A DNA stretch of 64,000 nucleotides from Rhodococcus gordoniae (GCF_001646655.1 NZ_LPZN01000004.1:62001-126000); one strand, 5' to 3'. Positions 18,144 through 27,690 are shown, counted from the first letter of the stretch. The notes: a model not told the origin generated them from the sequence alone. Translations and numbers: made by a program.

Positions 18144-19729
18144 ACGACCTTCGAGCGGATCCATCCCGACATCCTTTCGATGACGTACACGACGGCGAAC
18201 ACGATGACGACGATCGCGCCGGCGAACTCGAAGTTCAGCGTCCGGACCGCTTCGAAGAGAAGGAATCCCACGCCGCCCGCACCGACGACACCGAGAACGG
18301 TCGAGGTGCGGATGTTGATGTCGAGCAGGTACAGCGTCGACCCGACGACCGACGGAACCACCTGGGGGATCACCGCGGCGAAGAGGGTCTTCCACCATCC
18401 GCCGCCGACGGCGCGGACCGCGTCGAGCGGCCCGGGGTCGATCTCCTCGACCGCGTCGGCGACGAGTTTGCCGAGGAATCCGACGGAACCGACGGCGAGC
18501 GCACACGCACCGGCGACCGGACCGAGTCCGATGGCGGCCACGAAGATCACCGCGAGTACGAGTTCGGGGATCGCCCGCACCACGAGGATCACGGCGCGAG
18601 CGGTGGCATAGACGGTGGGATGCGGAGACACGTTGTTCGCCGCCAGGATTCCGAACGGAAGCGACAGCACGGCACCGACGGCGGTGGCGACCGCGCCGAT
18701 CGCGAGGGTCTGCAGCACCGCGTCGACGAGATCCGAACCCACCGCGGTGAAGTCCGGTGGAACGAGCCGTGTGAAGACCTCGAGGGACGGTCCGATCCAG
18801 GTGAACAGATCACGCGGATCGATACGGAGAGCGAACAGAGCGGCCGCCGTGGCCGCGATGACGGTGGACGAGAAGATGATACGCGAGAGACGTTCTCGTC
18901 CAGGACCGTTCGCGGACGGAGTGAGCAGAGCGCGCCGGACGACGATGGCGACGACCTCCATCGCCGCGATGATCACCAGGATCACGCAGACGATTCCGAG
19001 TGCACGTGGATAGACCAGTCCACGCAGTGCGTCCTGCAACGCGAATCCGATTCCGCCGGCTCCGACGAAACCGAGGACGACGGAGGTTCGGAGGTTGATG
19101 TCGATCCGGTAGACGAAGTTGGCGGTCCAGGACGGGACGACCTGCGGCAGAACCGCGTTGATCATCTCCCGGACGTATCCGACGCCGGTGCTGCGCACCG
19201 CCTCCCGTGGACCTGCGTCGGTCTGTTCGATCGCGTCGGCGAACAACTTGCCGAGCATGCCTATCGAGTGGAGAGCCAATGCCAGAACACCGGGCAGGAC
19301 GCCGATTCCGAGTGCGCGGACGAACAGGACCGCAAACAGCAGGTCGGGCATGGCGCGGCAGAACGTGATGACGGCGCGGGCGATGCGGTGCAGCGCCGGG
19401 TGCGGTGTCGTGTTGCGCGCAGCCAGGAACGCGAGCGGTACCGATGCGACCGCCGCGAGGACGGTGCCGAGCACCGCCATGAGCAGCGTCTCGATCGCGA
19501 GCACACCGATGCGGCCGGGGTCGTCGAGCCGCGGCGGCAGCATGCGTTCGATCAGGCCGGCCGTCGAGTCGAGCCCGTCCAGCAAGGTTGTGGGAGCGAA
19601 ATCGATGTACGCGGCCGACGCGACGACCACGACCGCGACGACGGCCCAACCGGCGGTGATCGTCCGCCGACGGTCACGACCGGCGCCGTGGGGCCTCGTC
19701 TCCGTGCGGGTCGGGGTGAGGATGCTCAT
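18140..19729 (-). CDS. phnE: Phosphonate ABC transporter permease, two permease domains fused in one chain
   Basis: A 529-residue membrane protein, about twice the usual PhnE length. Two homologous PhnE halves are visible: each has the coupling loop followed by a conserved block, [20 protein letters not shown] with [12 protein letters not shown] in the first half and [20 protein letters not shown] with [12 protein letters not shown] in the second. Each half also has a [12 protein letters not shown] / [12 protein letters not shown] loop and about six helices. The ATG at 19729 overlaps the phnC stop (ATGA). One chain can thus supply both permease subunits of the importer. Confidence 0.93.
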   Translation of the reverse strand: MSILTPTRTETRPHGAGRDRRRTITAGWAVVAVVVVASAAYIDFAPTTLLDGLDSTAGLIERMLPPRLDDPGRIGVLAIETLLMAVLGTVLAAVASVPLAFLAARNTTPHPALHRIARAVITFCRAMPDLLFAVLFVRALGIGVLPGVLALALHSIGMLGKLFADAIEQTDAGPREAVRSTGVGYVREMINAVLPQVVPSWTANFVYRIDINLRTSVVLGFVGAGGIGFALQDALRGLVYPRALGIVCVILVIIAAMEVVAIVVRRALLTPSANGPGRERLSRIIFSSTVIAATAAALFALRIDPRDLFTWIGPSLEVFTRLVPPDFTAVGSDLVDAVLQTLAIGAVATAVGAVLSLPFGILAANNVSPHPTVYATARAVILVVRAIPELVLAVIFVAAIGLGPVAGACALAVGSVGFLGKLVADAVEEIDPGPLDAVRAVGGGWWKTLFAAVIPQVVPSVVGSTLYLLDINIRTSTVLGVVGAGGVGFLLFEAVRTLNFEFAGAIVVIVFAVVYVIERMSGWIRSKVV

Positions 19730-20538
19730 GCCGACCGTGCTCCGAGAGAGCCGGAGGCGGGTTCGACGCGCTGGTAGATCTCCATGGCCTCGTCGCGGGA
19801 GAGCCCGACCGCCGGGCGATCGAGCACCTTGCGACCGTCTCGCAGGCCGACGATGCGGTGTGCCCAGCCGAGTGCGAGGTCCACCTGGTGCAGCGTGCAC
19901 ACGACGGTGAGCTTGTCTTCCATGCACACCCGGAACAGCAGATCCATGACCACGCCGGCGTTCTCCGGATCGAGGGAGGCGACGGGTTCGTCGGCGAGCA
20001 GCACCGTGGGCCGCTGCATGAGGGTCCGTGCGATCGCGACGCGCTGCTGCTGGCCTCCCGACAGGGTGTCGGCACGCCGGTCCGCGAGGTCGGCGAGACC
20101 GACCCGGTCGAGATGCTCCCGCGCCTCGACGCGCATGGTCTTCGGGTAGGTGAGCGCCCCGTAGCGGGGCAGCGACAATCTGCCGAGCCCGCCGATGAGC
20201 ACGTTCTCGAGGCAACTGAGCCGTCCGACGAGATTGAACTGCTGGAAGACGAATCCGACGTCCTTGCGCAGCGACCGCAGCTCGCGGCGGGACGCGAGAT
20301 CGACCCGTGTACCGGAGACGTCGATCCTGCCCTCGGTGACGGGGTGCAGACCGTTCAAGCACCGGAGGAAGGTCGACTTCCCCGAGCCCGACAGACCCAG
20401 CAGGACGACCAGCTCGCTGCGGTGCACGTCGAGATCGACGCCGGACAGCGCGGTGGTGGTGCCGAATTCCTTGGTGACGCCGCGGGCCGAGACGACGAGA
20501 TCGTCGCCGGCGACCTGGTGGGTGGGATCGATGCTCAT
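19726..20538 (-). CDS. phnC: Phosphonate ABC transporter ATP-binding protein
   Basis: A 270-residue ABC ATPase with Walker A GLSGSGKST, Q loop FVFQQFNLVGRLS, signature LSGGQQQRVAIA, Walker B VLLADEPVASLDP and the switch His in CTLHQVDLA. The best subfamily match by motif and neighbours is PhnC. The start at 20538 follows the phnD stop by 2 bases. It energises import through the fused PhnE permease. Confidence 0.95.
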   Translation of the reverse strand: MSIDPTHQVAGDDLVVSARGVTKEFGTTTALSGVDLDVHRSELVVLLGLSGSGKSTFLRCLNGLHPVTEGRIDVSGTRVDLASRRELRSLRKDVGFVFQQFNLVGRLSCLENVLIGGLGRLSLPRYGALTYPKTMRVEAREHLDRVGLADLADRRADTLSGGQQQRVAIARTLMQRPTVLLADEPVASLDPENAGVVMDLLFRVCMEDKLTVVCTLHQVDLALGWAHRIVGLRDGRKVLDRPAVGLSRDEAMEIYQRVEPASGSLGARSA

Positions 20539-20540
20539 CG

Positions 20541-21509
20541 TCAGCCCTTGCACTTCTCGGATTCGGTGATCTCGCAGACGTGGCGGACCCCGTCGTAGTC
20601 GGCGTCGGTCGCAGGCACGACACCCCAGGCACGTTCGTCGGTGATGCGGCATTCGCCGTCGCAGTATCCCTGGGCGAGCAGGTAGTCGGCGTTGCCCTTC
20701 TCGGTGAGGATGGCGGCGAGTCGTTCGGTGACCTCGGTGCCGAGGGAGTTGTCGGCGACGAACAGGGATCCGGCGATCGTCTCGGATTCCCAGACCTTCT
20801 TCAGTTCGCCTTCCCGGAGGTCGCCGCTCTCGATCATCGTCCGGTCGACCATGGTGTCGAACGCGAAACCGGCGTCGCAGTCGCCCGCTGCGATCGCCAG
20901 AGCGGAAGCGTCGTGCCCACCGGCGTAGACGGGGGTCAGACCGGCGACGAGATCCTGCTCGGTTCCCGACTCGACGACTCCCGCTTCGATGAGTCCTGCC
21001 GAGGGGTACAGGAATCCGGACGTCGAACCGGGATCGACGAAGCACACGTCCTTGCCGGCGAAGTCCTCGATGCTGTCGATCCCGGAGTTGCCGGACTGCG
21101 TCAGACCGTAGGAGCGGTAGCCGGGTTCGGCGTCCGGGTCCTGGACGACGGCACCGAGCGGAGTGGTGTCGGCGCCGTTGAGTTGCGCCACGACGTACGC
21201 GAAGGGACCGAAGAAGGCGAGGTCGACGTTGTCGGCGATCATGCCCTCGACCACGCCCGCGTAATCGGAGGCCTGGACGAACTCGACGGTGGATCCGGTC
21301 TCGTCCTCGAGCATCGTCAGCAGCGGCTCGTAACTCGACTTCAGATCGGACGAGTTCTCGGCGGGAATCGCACCGAGCGTGATGGTTTCGGGAAAGCCTT
21401 GTTCGTTGAGCGTGTCGGGATCCGAACCGCCGCAGGCGGTCAGAGCGAGGGTGAGACCGGCGGCGAGACCGGCGGAGACGGCGGCTCGGCGAGACGACAG
21501 GGAACGCAT
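20541..21509 (-). CDS. phnD: Phosphonate ABC transporter substrate-binding lipoprotein
   Basis: A 322-residue PhnD/SsuA/TauA-type periplasmic binding protein. Residues 1-26 are a lipoprotein signal with lipobox LTAC (cysteine acylation), so it is anchored on the outer face of the membrane. Core motifs: DLAFFGPFAYVVA, CFVDPGSTSGFLYPS, and GGHDASALAIAAGDCDAGF, typical for PhnD. The order phnD-phnC-phnE is standard. It binds a phosphonate or a similar oxyanion; the exact ligand is not readable. Confidence 0.93.
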   Translation of the reverse strand: MRSLSSRRAAVSAGLAAGLTLALTACGGSDPDTLNEQGFPETITLGAIPAENSSDLKSSYEPLLTMLEDETGSTVEFVQASDYAGVVEGMIADNVDLAFFGPFAYVVAQLNGADTTPLGAVVQDPDAEPGYRSYGLTQSGNSGIDSIEDFAGKDVCFVDPGSTSGFLYPSAGLIEAGVVESGTEQDLVAGLTPVYAGGHDASALAIAAGDCDAGFAFDTMVDRTMIESGDLREGELKKVWESETIAGSLFVADNSLGTEVTERLAAILTEKGNADYLLAQGYCDGECRITDERAWGVVPATDADYDGVRHVCEITESEKCKG

Positions 21510-21534
21510 GGGAAGGGTCCTTCGAGTCGGCAGG

Positions 21535-22209
21535 TCAGGAGAGGATCAGGGCGGGCAGAGCAGCGATCGAGTCGAGAACGTGGGTGGCACCGGCTTCGCG
21601 GAGTGTCGCCTCGTCGTGGGCTCCTGTGCGCGTGCCGGCGACGACGGACGCTCCGGACCGCAGACCCGAGAGCATGTCGCCGGCGGTGTCACCGACCACG
21701 GCGATCTCGCGGACGTCGTCGGTGCCGGTGCGCAGCAGCGCGGTGAGGATCATGTCGGGGTAGGGACGACCGCGACCGGCGTCGGCGGGCGTGAGGGCGA
21801 TGTCGGCGAGGTCGCGCCAGCCGAGTGCGTCGAGCAGCCGGTCCTGGGTGGAGCGGCTGAAACCGGTGGTGAGTGCGACTTTCACGCCTGCCTCGCGCAG
21901 TTGCGTGATCGTCTTCTCCGCCCCCGGAATCGCGGTGACGTCCCCGGCGTCGACGAACCGTTCGTAGGCGCGTTCGAAGGCGTCGTTGGCGATCCGGGCG
22001 CGCTCGTCGCTGCCGAACAGGGCGCGGAAGACGACGATCTTCGACTGTCCCATCGTGTCGAGGACGTATCGGCGCGCGTCGTCCCGCTCGGGGCCGTTCT
22101 CGGGAAGGCCGACGGCGGTGGCCGCTTCGTCGAAGGCGCGGACGACGAGTCCGTCGTCGGCGACGGTGGTTCCGGCCATGTCGAGCACGGCCAGTCGGAT
22201 GGTGGTCAT
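21535..22209 (-). CDS. Phosphonatase-like HAD hydrolase
   Basis: A 224-residue HAD enzyme. The first motif is DMAGTT (Asp10), with Ala in place of the second Asp, which marks the phosphonatase branch (DxAGT) rather than phosphatases (DxDGT). The segment MGQSKI carries Lys57 at the position of the Schiff-base lysine of phosphonoacetaldehyde hydrolase. Also TTGFS (motif II), GRPYPDM and VVGDTAGDM (motif IV). I choose ATG 22209, with GGAG upstream, over a TTG at 22224. It should split a C-P bond next to a carbonyl; the family corresponds to TIGR03351. The substrate is inferred. Confidence 0.88.
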   Translation of the reverse strand: MTTIRLAVLDMAGTTVADDGLVVRAFDEAATAVGLPENGPERDDARRYVLDTMGQSKIVVFRALFGSDERARIANDAFERAYERFVDAGDVTAIPGAEKTITQLREAGVKVALTTGFSRSTQDRLLDALGWRDLADIALTPADAGRGRPYPDMILTALLRTGTDDVREIAVVGDTAGDMLSGLRSGASVVAGTRTGAHDEATLREAGATHVLDSIAALPALILS

Positions 22210-22240
22210 GATCTTCTGCTCCAAGGGTTTCGGGAGTCGG

Positions 22241-23371
22241 TCAGAGTCCGAGCAGGTCGGCGGTCTCTTCGCCGAGATAGGGGCCGAGTGTCATACCGCG
22301 GCCACCCGGACCGGCGACGACCCACACGTCCTCGTCGGCCTTCGCGCGGTGGACGAGCGCGGTGGGATCGGTGCACTGGCTGTAGACCCCTGCCCAGCGC
22401 CGGACGACGGGCGGCAGACGGCGACCGAGGAGTTCTTCCGTGACGGCGGTGAGATGGTCGTAGGGTTCCTCGTCGACGTCGAAGTCGAACGGTTCGTCGT
22501 AGGCGTGGGTGTCTCCGATGGTCAGGCCGCCGTGCAACCGTTGGACGCACAGCAGCTGCATGCGGTGTTGCTCTGCGACGGGGCGTTGCTGTTCGGCGGC
22601 GGTGAGATCGTCGAGGGCGGTACCGGCGAATCCCGGGTAGTAGCGGAGGCTGTCGCCGTCGGCGATCGAGGTGGTGAGCGCTTCGTCCAGTGGTGCGGTC
22701 TGCATCATCTGCAACCGGACCCGGCGCAACGGCAGGTCGCCGGCGAGATCGCGGGCCAGGCCACCGAGTGTCGCGCCGGGGCAGGCGAGAACGAGATCGA
22801 CCTCGTGCACGACACCGTGATCGTCGCGTACCCGGACCGTCCCGTGCGGTGTGCGGGAGACGTCCCGGGCCTCGGTGGACGGCAGGAACCGGTAGCGGCC
22901 CGACGTGGCGAGATGTTGCCGGATCGCCGGAAGCGCGATGCGGGACTCGACGGCGGCGTCGGTACCGCAGTGCAGTGCGGCGACGAATTTCCCACGGAGC
23001 GCAGGGTTGACACCGCGCGCTTCGTCGGCGTCGAGAAGTGTGAATCCTCGCCGGCCCGCGTCGTCACGCGCGACGGCCTCCTCGGCGACGGCGACCTCGG
23101 CGGCGGTGCGCAACAGCGTCAGTGAGCCGTTCGCACGGAAGCCGACATCGGGCACGCGCGCGCCGAGGTCCTCCCACAATTCCCGGGACCGGAGGGTCGC
23201 GTCGAGTTCGCCGCGCGTGCGGCCGGAGACCCAGACGAGACCGAAATTGCGCACGGTGGCACCGCGTGCTTCCGGTTCGCGTTCGAGATGCAGGACGTCG
23301 TGTCCGCGACGGACGGCGGCGTCGGCGTGTGCGGTGCCGAGGATGCCACCACCGATGATCAGGATTCGCAT
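22241..23371 (-). CDS. FAD-dependent amine oxidase-like enzyme of phosphonate clusters
   Basis: A 376-residue DAO-fold flavoenzyme. The dinucleotide motif LIIGGGILGTAHADAAVRRG opens the protein, and the C-terminal FAD motif VVAGPGGRGMTLGPYLGEE closes it. This is the type (TIGR03364) found next to phosphonatase-like HAD proteins; relatives deaminate 2-aminoethylphosphonate or its N-methyl form oxidatively to phosphonoacetaldehyde. With no transaminase (PhnW) in the cluster, it is the best candidate to make the HAD enzyme's substrate. First gene of the operon, reading away from the PhnF-like regulator; start ATG at 23371. Confidence 0.87.
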   Translation of the reverse strand: MRILIIGGGILGTAHADAAVRRGHDVLHLEREPEARGATVRNFGLVWVSGRTRGELDATLRSRELWEDLGARVPDVGFRANGSLTLLRTAAEVAVAEEAVARDDAGRRGFTLLDADEARGVNPALRGKFVAALHCGTDAAVESRIALPAIRQHLATSGRYRFLPSTEARDVSRTPHGTVRVRDDHGVVHEVDLVLACPGATLGGLARDLAGDLPLRRVRLQMMQTAPLDEALTTSIADGDSLRYYPGFAGTALDDLTAAEQQRPVAEQHRMQLLCVQRLHGGLTIGDTHAYDEPFDFDVDEEPYDHLTAVTEELLGRRLPPVVRRWAGVYSQCTDPTALVHRAKADEDVWVVAGPGGRGMTLGPYLGEETADLLGL

Positions 23372-23389
23372 GTCTGCAACAGTGGAGCA

Positions 23390-23401
23390 TGGTCTAGACC
23401 A
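23390..23401. promoter_or_regulatory. PhnF-type operator 1 (TGGTCTAGACCA)
   Basis: A perfect 12-base palindrome, 18 bases upstream of the FAD enzyme start and in the divergent control region of the PhnF-like regulator. It matches the known form of mycobacterial PhnF sites (TGGTATAGACCA) at 11 of 12 bases. Position suggests repression of the phosphonate operon. Confidence 0.8.
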
Positions 23402-23436
23402 GATGGGGGCGATTCGGCGAACGCACGGTGAACAGT

Positions 23437-23448
23437 TGGTATAGACCG
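23437..23448. promoter_or_regulatory. PhnF-type operator 2 (TGGTATAGACCG)
   Basis: A second site, differing from TGGTATAGACCA only in the last base, 47 bases from the first (start to start) and 21 bases before the regulator start. Two sites in one divergent region is the arrangement known for phnF-phnDCE in M. smegmatis. Confidence 0.78.
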
Positions 23449-23469
23449 GAATTCGGTTACGCTGGATGT

Positions 23470-24186
23470 GTGGCCACCGTCGTTCGCGAAGCGCGCACCC
23501 TCAAGCACCAGGTCGTGCGCCGCCAGGTCGAGTGTCTTCTCGACCAGCTCACCGTGGGAGACCAGGTGCCCTCCGAGCGCGATCTCGCCACCCGATTCGA
23601 CGTCGCCCGCGAAACCGTCCGCCAGGCACTGCGCGAACTGCTCGTCGACGGCCGCATCGAACGACGGGGTCGCAGCACCGTCGTCGCCGGACCGAAGATC
23701 GTCCAACCCCTCGTCATCGGTTCCTACACCGAAGCCGCCCTCCTCGAAGGACGGAGCGCGGGGCGTGTGCTGGTCGCGTGGACCGATCTCGTCGCCGACG
23801 ACGAAACGGCCTGCCGCCTCGGCATCGAGGCCGGAGACCCCGTCCTCGAACTCGAACGTGTCCTGCTCACCGACGGGGTGCACGTCGGACTCGAACGCAC
23901 CCGGCTTCCCGCACACCGCTTTCCGGAGCTGCGCCGGACGCTGGATCCGTCGTCGTCACTGTACGCCGCGATCCGCGCCTGCGGGATCACGTTCGCGCGG
24001 GCGGTCGAGAAGATCGAGACCACACTGCCCGACGCGCGCGAAGCGGCCCTGCTCGACGCCGACACCCGCACACCCATGTTGTTGCTCGAACGGATCTCCT
24101 ACGACGAGAACGACGTCCCCATCGAACATCGGCGCTCGCTCTATCGCGGCGACCGGATGTCGTTCGTCACGACCGTCACTCCCTGA
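23470..24186 (+). CDS. PhnF-like GntR/HutC-family regulator
   Basis: A 238-residue regulator with an N-terminal GntR helix-turn-helix (VPSERDLATRFDVARETVRQ) and a C-terminal UTRA ligand domain ending in ERISYDENDVPIEHRRSLYRG, the typical HutC/PhnF signature. The start is GTG at 23470. It is divergent from the phn operon and the intergenic region has two PhnF-type operators, so it very likely controls the operon and itself. In PhnF relatives the effector is linked to phosphate or phosphonate status; here it is unknown. It converges on the response regulator gene with an 8-base gap. Confidence 0.88.
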   Translation: MATVVREARTLKHQVVRRQVECLLDQLTVGDQVPSERDLATRFDVARETVRQALRELLVDGRIERRGRSTVVAGPKIVQPLVIGSYTEAALLEGRSAGRVLVAWTDLVADDETACRLGIEAGDPVLELERVLLTDGVHVGLERTRLPAHRFPELRRTLDPSSSLYAAIRACGITFARAVEKIETTLPDAREAALLDADTRTPMLLLERISYDENDVPIEHRRSLYRGDRMSFVTTVTP

Positions 24187-24194
24187 GCAGCAGG

Positions 24195-24830
24195 TCAGTC
24201 GACGCCCAGGCCTGCTTCCCGCGCACGGACGATCGCGCTCGCCCGGTCGGCCGCACCGATCTTGCCCAGGATGTTCGACACGTGGTTGCGCACCGTCTTC
24301 TGGCTGAGTATCAGTCGCCGGGAGATCGCCGCATTGTCGAGTCCGCGCGCCACGAGATCGAGGATCTCCCGTTCACGTTCGGTCAGATCCGGGAAGGCGG
24401 CCGCAGTGTTGCGGGATGTCGACACCGCCGCAAGGGCTTTCGCGGCGACCGCCGCGCCGACGATCATCTCCCCGGCGGCCACCGCCCTGATCGCCCGTTC
24501 GACCCCCGACGGATCGGCCCCCTTGACGAGATAGCCGGAGGCACCGGCGCGGATGGATGCGACCAGGATGTCCTCGTCCTCGTGCATGGTGACCATCAGG
24601 ATGCGGGTGCCCGGGACCTTCCGGAGAATGCTGCGGGTCGCGTCGATCCCCGAGCCGTCGCCGAGTTCGATGTCCATGAGCACGACGTCGATGTCGGCGT
24701 TCACGCCTTCGAGCGCCTCCCCCACCGAACTTGCCTGGCACACCACGTCGATCCCGTCGAGGGTGCCGAGGAGCGCGGCCATACCGAGGCGGAAGACGGG
24801 ATGGTCGTCGACGATCGCGACGCGTATCAC
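24195..24830 (-). CDS. NarL/LuxR-family response regulator
   Basis: A 211-residue two-domain regulator. The receiver domain has the acidic pair DD at residues 8-9, phosphoacceptor Asp53 in VVLMDIELGDGSG, and Lys in GYLVKGAD. The C-terminal LuxR helix-turn-helix is LTEREREILDLVARG with SQKTVRNHVSNILGKIG. It overlaps the stop of the histidine kinase by 4 bases (ATGA), so the two are a coupled pair. Target genes are unknown. Confidence 0.95.
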   Translation of the reverse strand: MIRVAIVDDHPVFRLGMAALLGTLDGIDVVCQASSVGEALEGVNADIDVVLMDIELGDGSGIDATRSILRKVPGTRILMVTMHEDEDILVASIRAGASGYLVKGADPSGVERAIRAVAAGEMIVGAAVAAKALAAVSTSRNTAAAFPDLTEREREILDLVARGLDNAAISRRLILSQKTVRNHVSNILGKIGAADRASAIVRAREAGLGVD

Positions 24831-26773
24831 CGGGTTGTCGCTCTCGATTCGGACCAGGGTAGCCGCGCGCGCACCACGACACCGCGCGGGTCGCCGGATT
24901 CGATGCCCACCGTCCCACCGACCTCCCGGGCCCGTTCACGCATGCTCGGCGTGCCCACGCCGACGCGTGCGTCGGCTGCGAGTCCGCTCCCGTCGTCGAC
25001 GATGTCGAGTGCCAGAACGTCGCCCTCCGCCGCGACCCGCACCGTGCACTCGTCGGTTCCGGAATGCCGCCGGGCGTTGATGATCGCCTCGGAGGCGATG
25101 CCGTATGCGGCCCACGCGACAGGGCCGGACATCCCGGCCGGGAGGTCGGCCTGCAGGTGGACGCGGAATCCCGCGCGGGCGTGCGTGATCACGAGCTCGT
25201 CGAGGGCTGCGGTGAGACCGAGTTCGTCGAGGACCGGGGGCAGCAGGCTGCGCGAGAGTTCGCGGACACCGTCGACCTGGCGGTCGAGTTCGCGGAGCAG
25301 CTCGTCGACGAGCACGGCCGCGGCCTCCGGATCGGTGGTGACGAGATTGCGTGCCCCCTGCAGACCGAGCCGCACTCCGGCGAGCGACGGCCCGAGTCCG
25401 TCGTGCAGTTCGCGGCGGATGGTGCGGCGTTCCTCGAGCCGGACCTCCGTGAGGCGCCGGCGGGCGTCGTCGAGGTCCTCGGCCGACCGCAGTACCACCA
25501 GTCCGGCATCGACGACGGTCGCGAGTTCGGTCAGCGCCCGCCGGCTGCGGGCCCCGAGCGATTCACCCGGCGGTGCGGTGACGGCGAGGATCGCGTCGCC
25601 CGAGCCGACCGGCACCTCCTCGACAGGTCCCGAGGCGGTCCCCCAGCGCGCGATGACGTCATCCCCACGGCGCACCTCGACCGATTCGAGGCGCAGCGCG
25701 GTGCCGATGCCGGCGGCGAGTTCACCCAACAGCAGGTCGGGAGAATCGGCGCCGGCGAAATGCCGCCCGAGAATCCGTACGGCGCGCGCCGGGTCGACAC
25801 CGTCGCCGTAGACGAGCCGGTGCACCCTCCGGCCGAGCCACATCCGCACCGGTTGCACAGCGAGGGCGACGGTGGTGGCCCCGACCGCCTGGGCGAACAC
25901 CGATTCGTTCGGGAGCACCAGCGAGACCGCGACCGTCACCGCGAGATAGCAGGTGACGAGCACGGCGGTGAGACTGCCGGCGAGAGCGGCGCGTCCGACC
26001 GCGAGGTCGATGCCCCAGAGTCGTTGGCGCAACACGACCGCGAGGATCGCGACCGGATAGAAGGCCTGCGTCGCGAGGTGGAGCAGAGGGGTGAGCATCC
26101 ACGGCACATCCGGCACCGCCAGCGGGATGTACGAGGCCGTCATGAGCGCACTGCCGAGAGCGAGCCATCCCATCCCGGATCGTTCGGCCGCCGGGGCGTG
26201 ACGGCGGCGCCACTCGACGTGTCCGGCGGTGAGGAAACCTACGGCCACAACGGGTCCGACGAACCAGATGTCGGCGATGCCGGTGAACGTGCGCGCCCAG
26301 AAGAACCAGGCGATCGTCACGACGCCGGCGAGAACCCCCGCTCGCGCCATCGGGCCGGCGGGACGATCGCGGACGAGCCACGGCACCACCAGGAACAACG
26401 CGAGCGTCCCGGGGATCCAGGTGGTGTTCTGCAGCGGCCCGAGGAATCCCACCGGAAGTTCGGGACGGACGAAGGCGAGCTGGGTCCAGCTGTAGGACAC
26501 CGCTGCCAGGCCCACCCCGATCGACGCGACGGCCAGCAGGATCGGAACGGCATGGACGCGACGGGCGAGGATCACACCGGCGACCGTCCCGTAGACGGCG
26601 GCACCGACCACGTCCACGAGGAAGAACAGCTGGTCGGAGTCGAGTACGGGACGGGCCGCGACGAACACGACCACGGCCGCGACGGCGAGCAACCAGGAGG
26701 CGACGGCCACGACGGCGGCGGGTACCGGAGCCCCGGTACCCGCCGATCCGTTCGCTGTGGCTGTGTCCTTCAT
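24827..26773 (-). CDS. Membrane-bound sensor histidine kinase (HPK7/NarX-like)
   Basis: A 648-residue kinase with about 9-10 hydrophobic helices in the first 300 residues, then a GAF-like linker, then a HisKA_3 dimerisation helix with phosphorylated His457 in ERRTIRRELHDGLGPSLAG, and an HATPase with YGIASEAIINARRHS and VVDDGSGL-type motif IVDDGSGLAADARVGVGTPSM. The start at 26773 (MKDTATANGS) is chosen over longer frames that run into the next promoter. The large multi-helix sensor suggests detection of a membrane-associated signal. Partner: the response regulator just downstream. Confidence 0.92.
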   Translation of the reverse strand: MKDTATANGSAGTGAPVPAAVVAVASWLLAVAAVVVFVAARPVLDSDQLFFLVDVVGAAVYGTVAGVILARRVHAVPILLAVASIGVGLAAVSYSWTQLAFVRPELPVGFLGPLQNTTWIPGTLALFLVVPWLVRDRPAGPMARAGVLAGVVTIAWFFWARTFTGIADIWFVGPVVAVGFLTAGHVEWRRRHAPAAERSGMGWLALGSALMTASYIPLAVPDVPWMLTPLLHLATQAFYPVAILAVVLRQRLWGIDLAVGRAALAGSLTAVLVTCYLAVTVAVSLVLPNESVFAQAVGATTVALAVQPVRMWLGRRVHRLVYGDGVDPARAVRILGRHFAGADSPDLLLGELAAGIGTALRLESVEVRRGDDVIARWGTASGPVEEVPVGSGDAILAVTAPPGESLGARSRRALTELATVVDAGLVVLRSAEDLDDARRRLTEVRLEERRTIRRELHDGLGPSLAGVRLGLQGARNLVTTDPEAAAVLVDELLRELDRQVDGVRELSRSLLPPVLDELGLTAALDELVITHARAGFRVHLQADLPAGMSGPVAWAAYGIASEAIINARRHSGTDECTVRVAAEGDVLALDIVDDGSGLAADARVGVGTPSMRERAREVGGTVGIESGDPRGVVVRARLPWSESRATTR

Positions 26774-26843
26774 GGTGCGGTGAGTATGCACCACTGTGTC
26801 CTTGATGCGGCAGGTATACGCCGCTGGGCCGCTCGCAGTGGTA

Positions 26844-27539
26844 CTAACGTGCACGCCGGTCCGTGAGAGCGAATCCGACACCGGCCACCAGCACCCACAC
26901 CGGGCCGGTGAAACCGGCCATGTACTGCAGCGGCGAGATGCCGAGGAGCAACGTCAGGCCACCGAGAACGATGCTCGCCCAACCGATCCACCGAGGTGCC
27001 GCACGGTGACGCAGGGCTGCCACCGCGACCGCGACGCCGCTCACTCCGGCCCCGACCCACAGCCACGGGATGGTGCCCATCCAGTGCGAGGCGAAGACCG
27101 CGACTTCGGGCACCATCCGATCGGTGTTCCCGAGCCCGAACAGCAGCTCGGTGTCGAGCCCCGTGCCCATGAGTGTCGCGACCGAGGTGAGCACGAGCCC
27201 GAAGGCCGCGACCGTGGGCACGAGGCCGAACTCCGGAGTGCCCGCGCGCAGTCGGCGCTGCAGGCCCGCCGCGAAGACGAGCAGCAAGGCCGTCGACACC
27301 ATCAACGTCAGGTGCATGACGAGCATGGCCGTGCGCTGCCCGGCGAACTCGGTCATGATCGCCGCCGCGTTGCCGGCGGTGCGCTCGTCGTACGCCGCGC
27401 CCATGGCCATGCTCGCCTGGATGCCCACGACGCCGGCGAGTCCGGCGGCGGCACCCGTCCACGCCCAGATCGAGCCGGGGCCACGAGGGTCGGGGGTGAT
27501 CGGCGTGAGAGGTTCGGTCTCGGTGCCGAGAGTGTTCAT
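26844..27539 (-). CDS. Membrane protein with about six helices, unknown function
   Basis: A 231-residue protein with hydrophobic stretches near residues 26-46, 71-92, 107-128, 148-173, 186-202 and 206-226. The cytoplasmic N-terminus is Pro/Thr-rich. No recognisable motif. It is the first gene before the histidine kinase (70-base gap), same strand, so it may be an accessory part of that two-component system. I recognise no family with confidence. Confidence 0.7.
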   Translation of the reverse strand: MNTLGTETEPLTPITPDPRGPGSIWAWTGAAAGLAGVVGIQASMAMGAAYDERTAGNAAAIMTEFAGQRTAMLVMHLTLMVSTALLLVFAAGLQRRLRAGTPEFGLVPTVAAFGLVLTSVATLMGTGLDTELLFGLGNTDRMVPEVAVFASHWMGTIPWLWVGAGVSGVAVAVAALRHRAAPRWIGWASIVLGGLTLLLGISPLQYMAGFTGPVWVLVAGVGFALTDRRAR

Positions 27540-27690
27540 GAGGGTCCCTTCGGATCGGTGCGACGCCCTGCGCGTCGTGGAAGGAACGATCCGGTGCCCG
27601 GTGTCCCGGGTGGAAGGGACGGCTGTCCCGACCTTCCGGGACCACAGTTCGCGCTCTCCCGGGCAGGCGCCGTGTGCCTACCACAACCGA

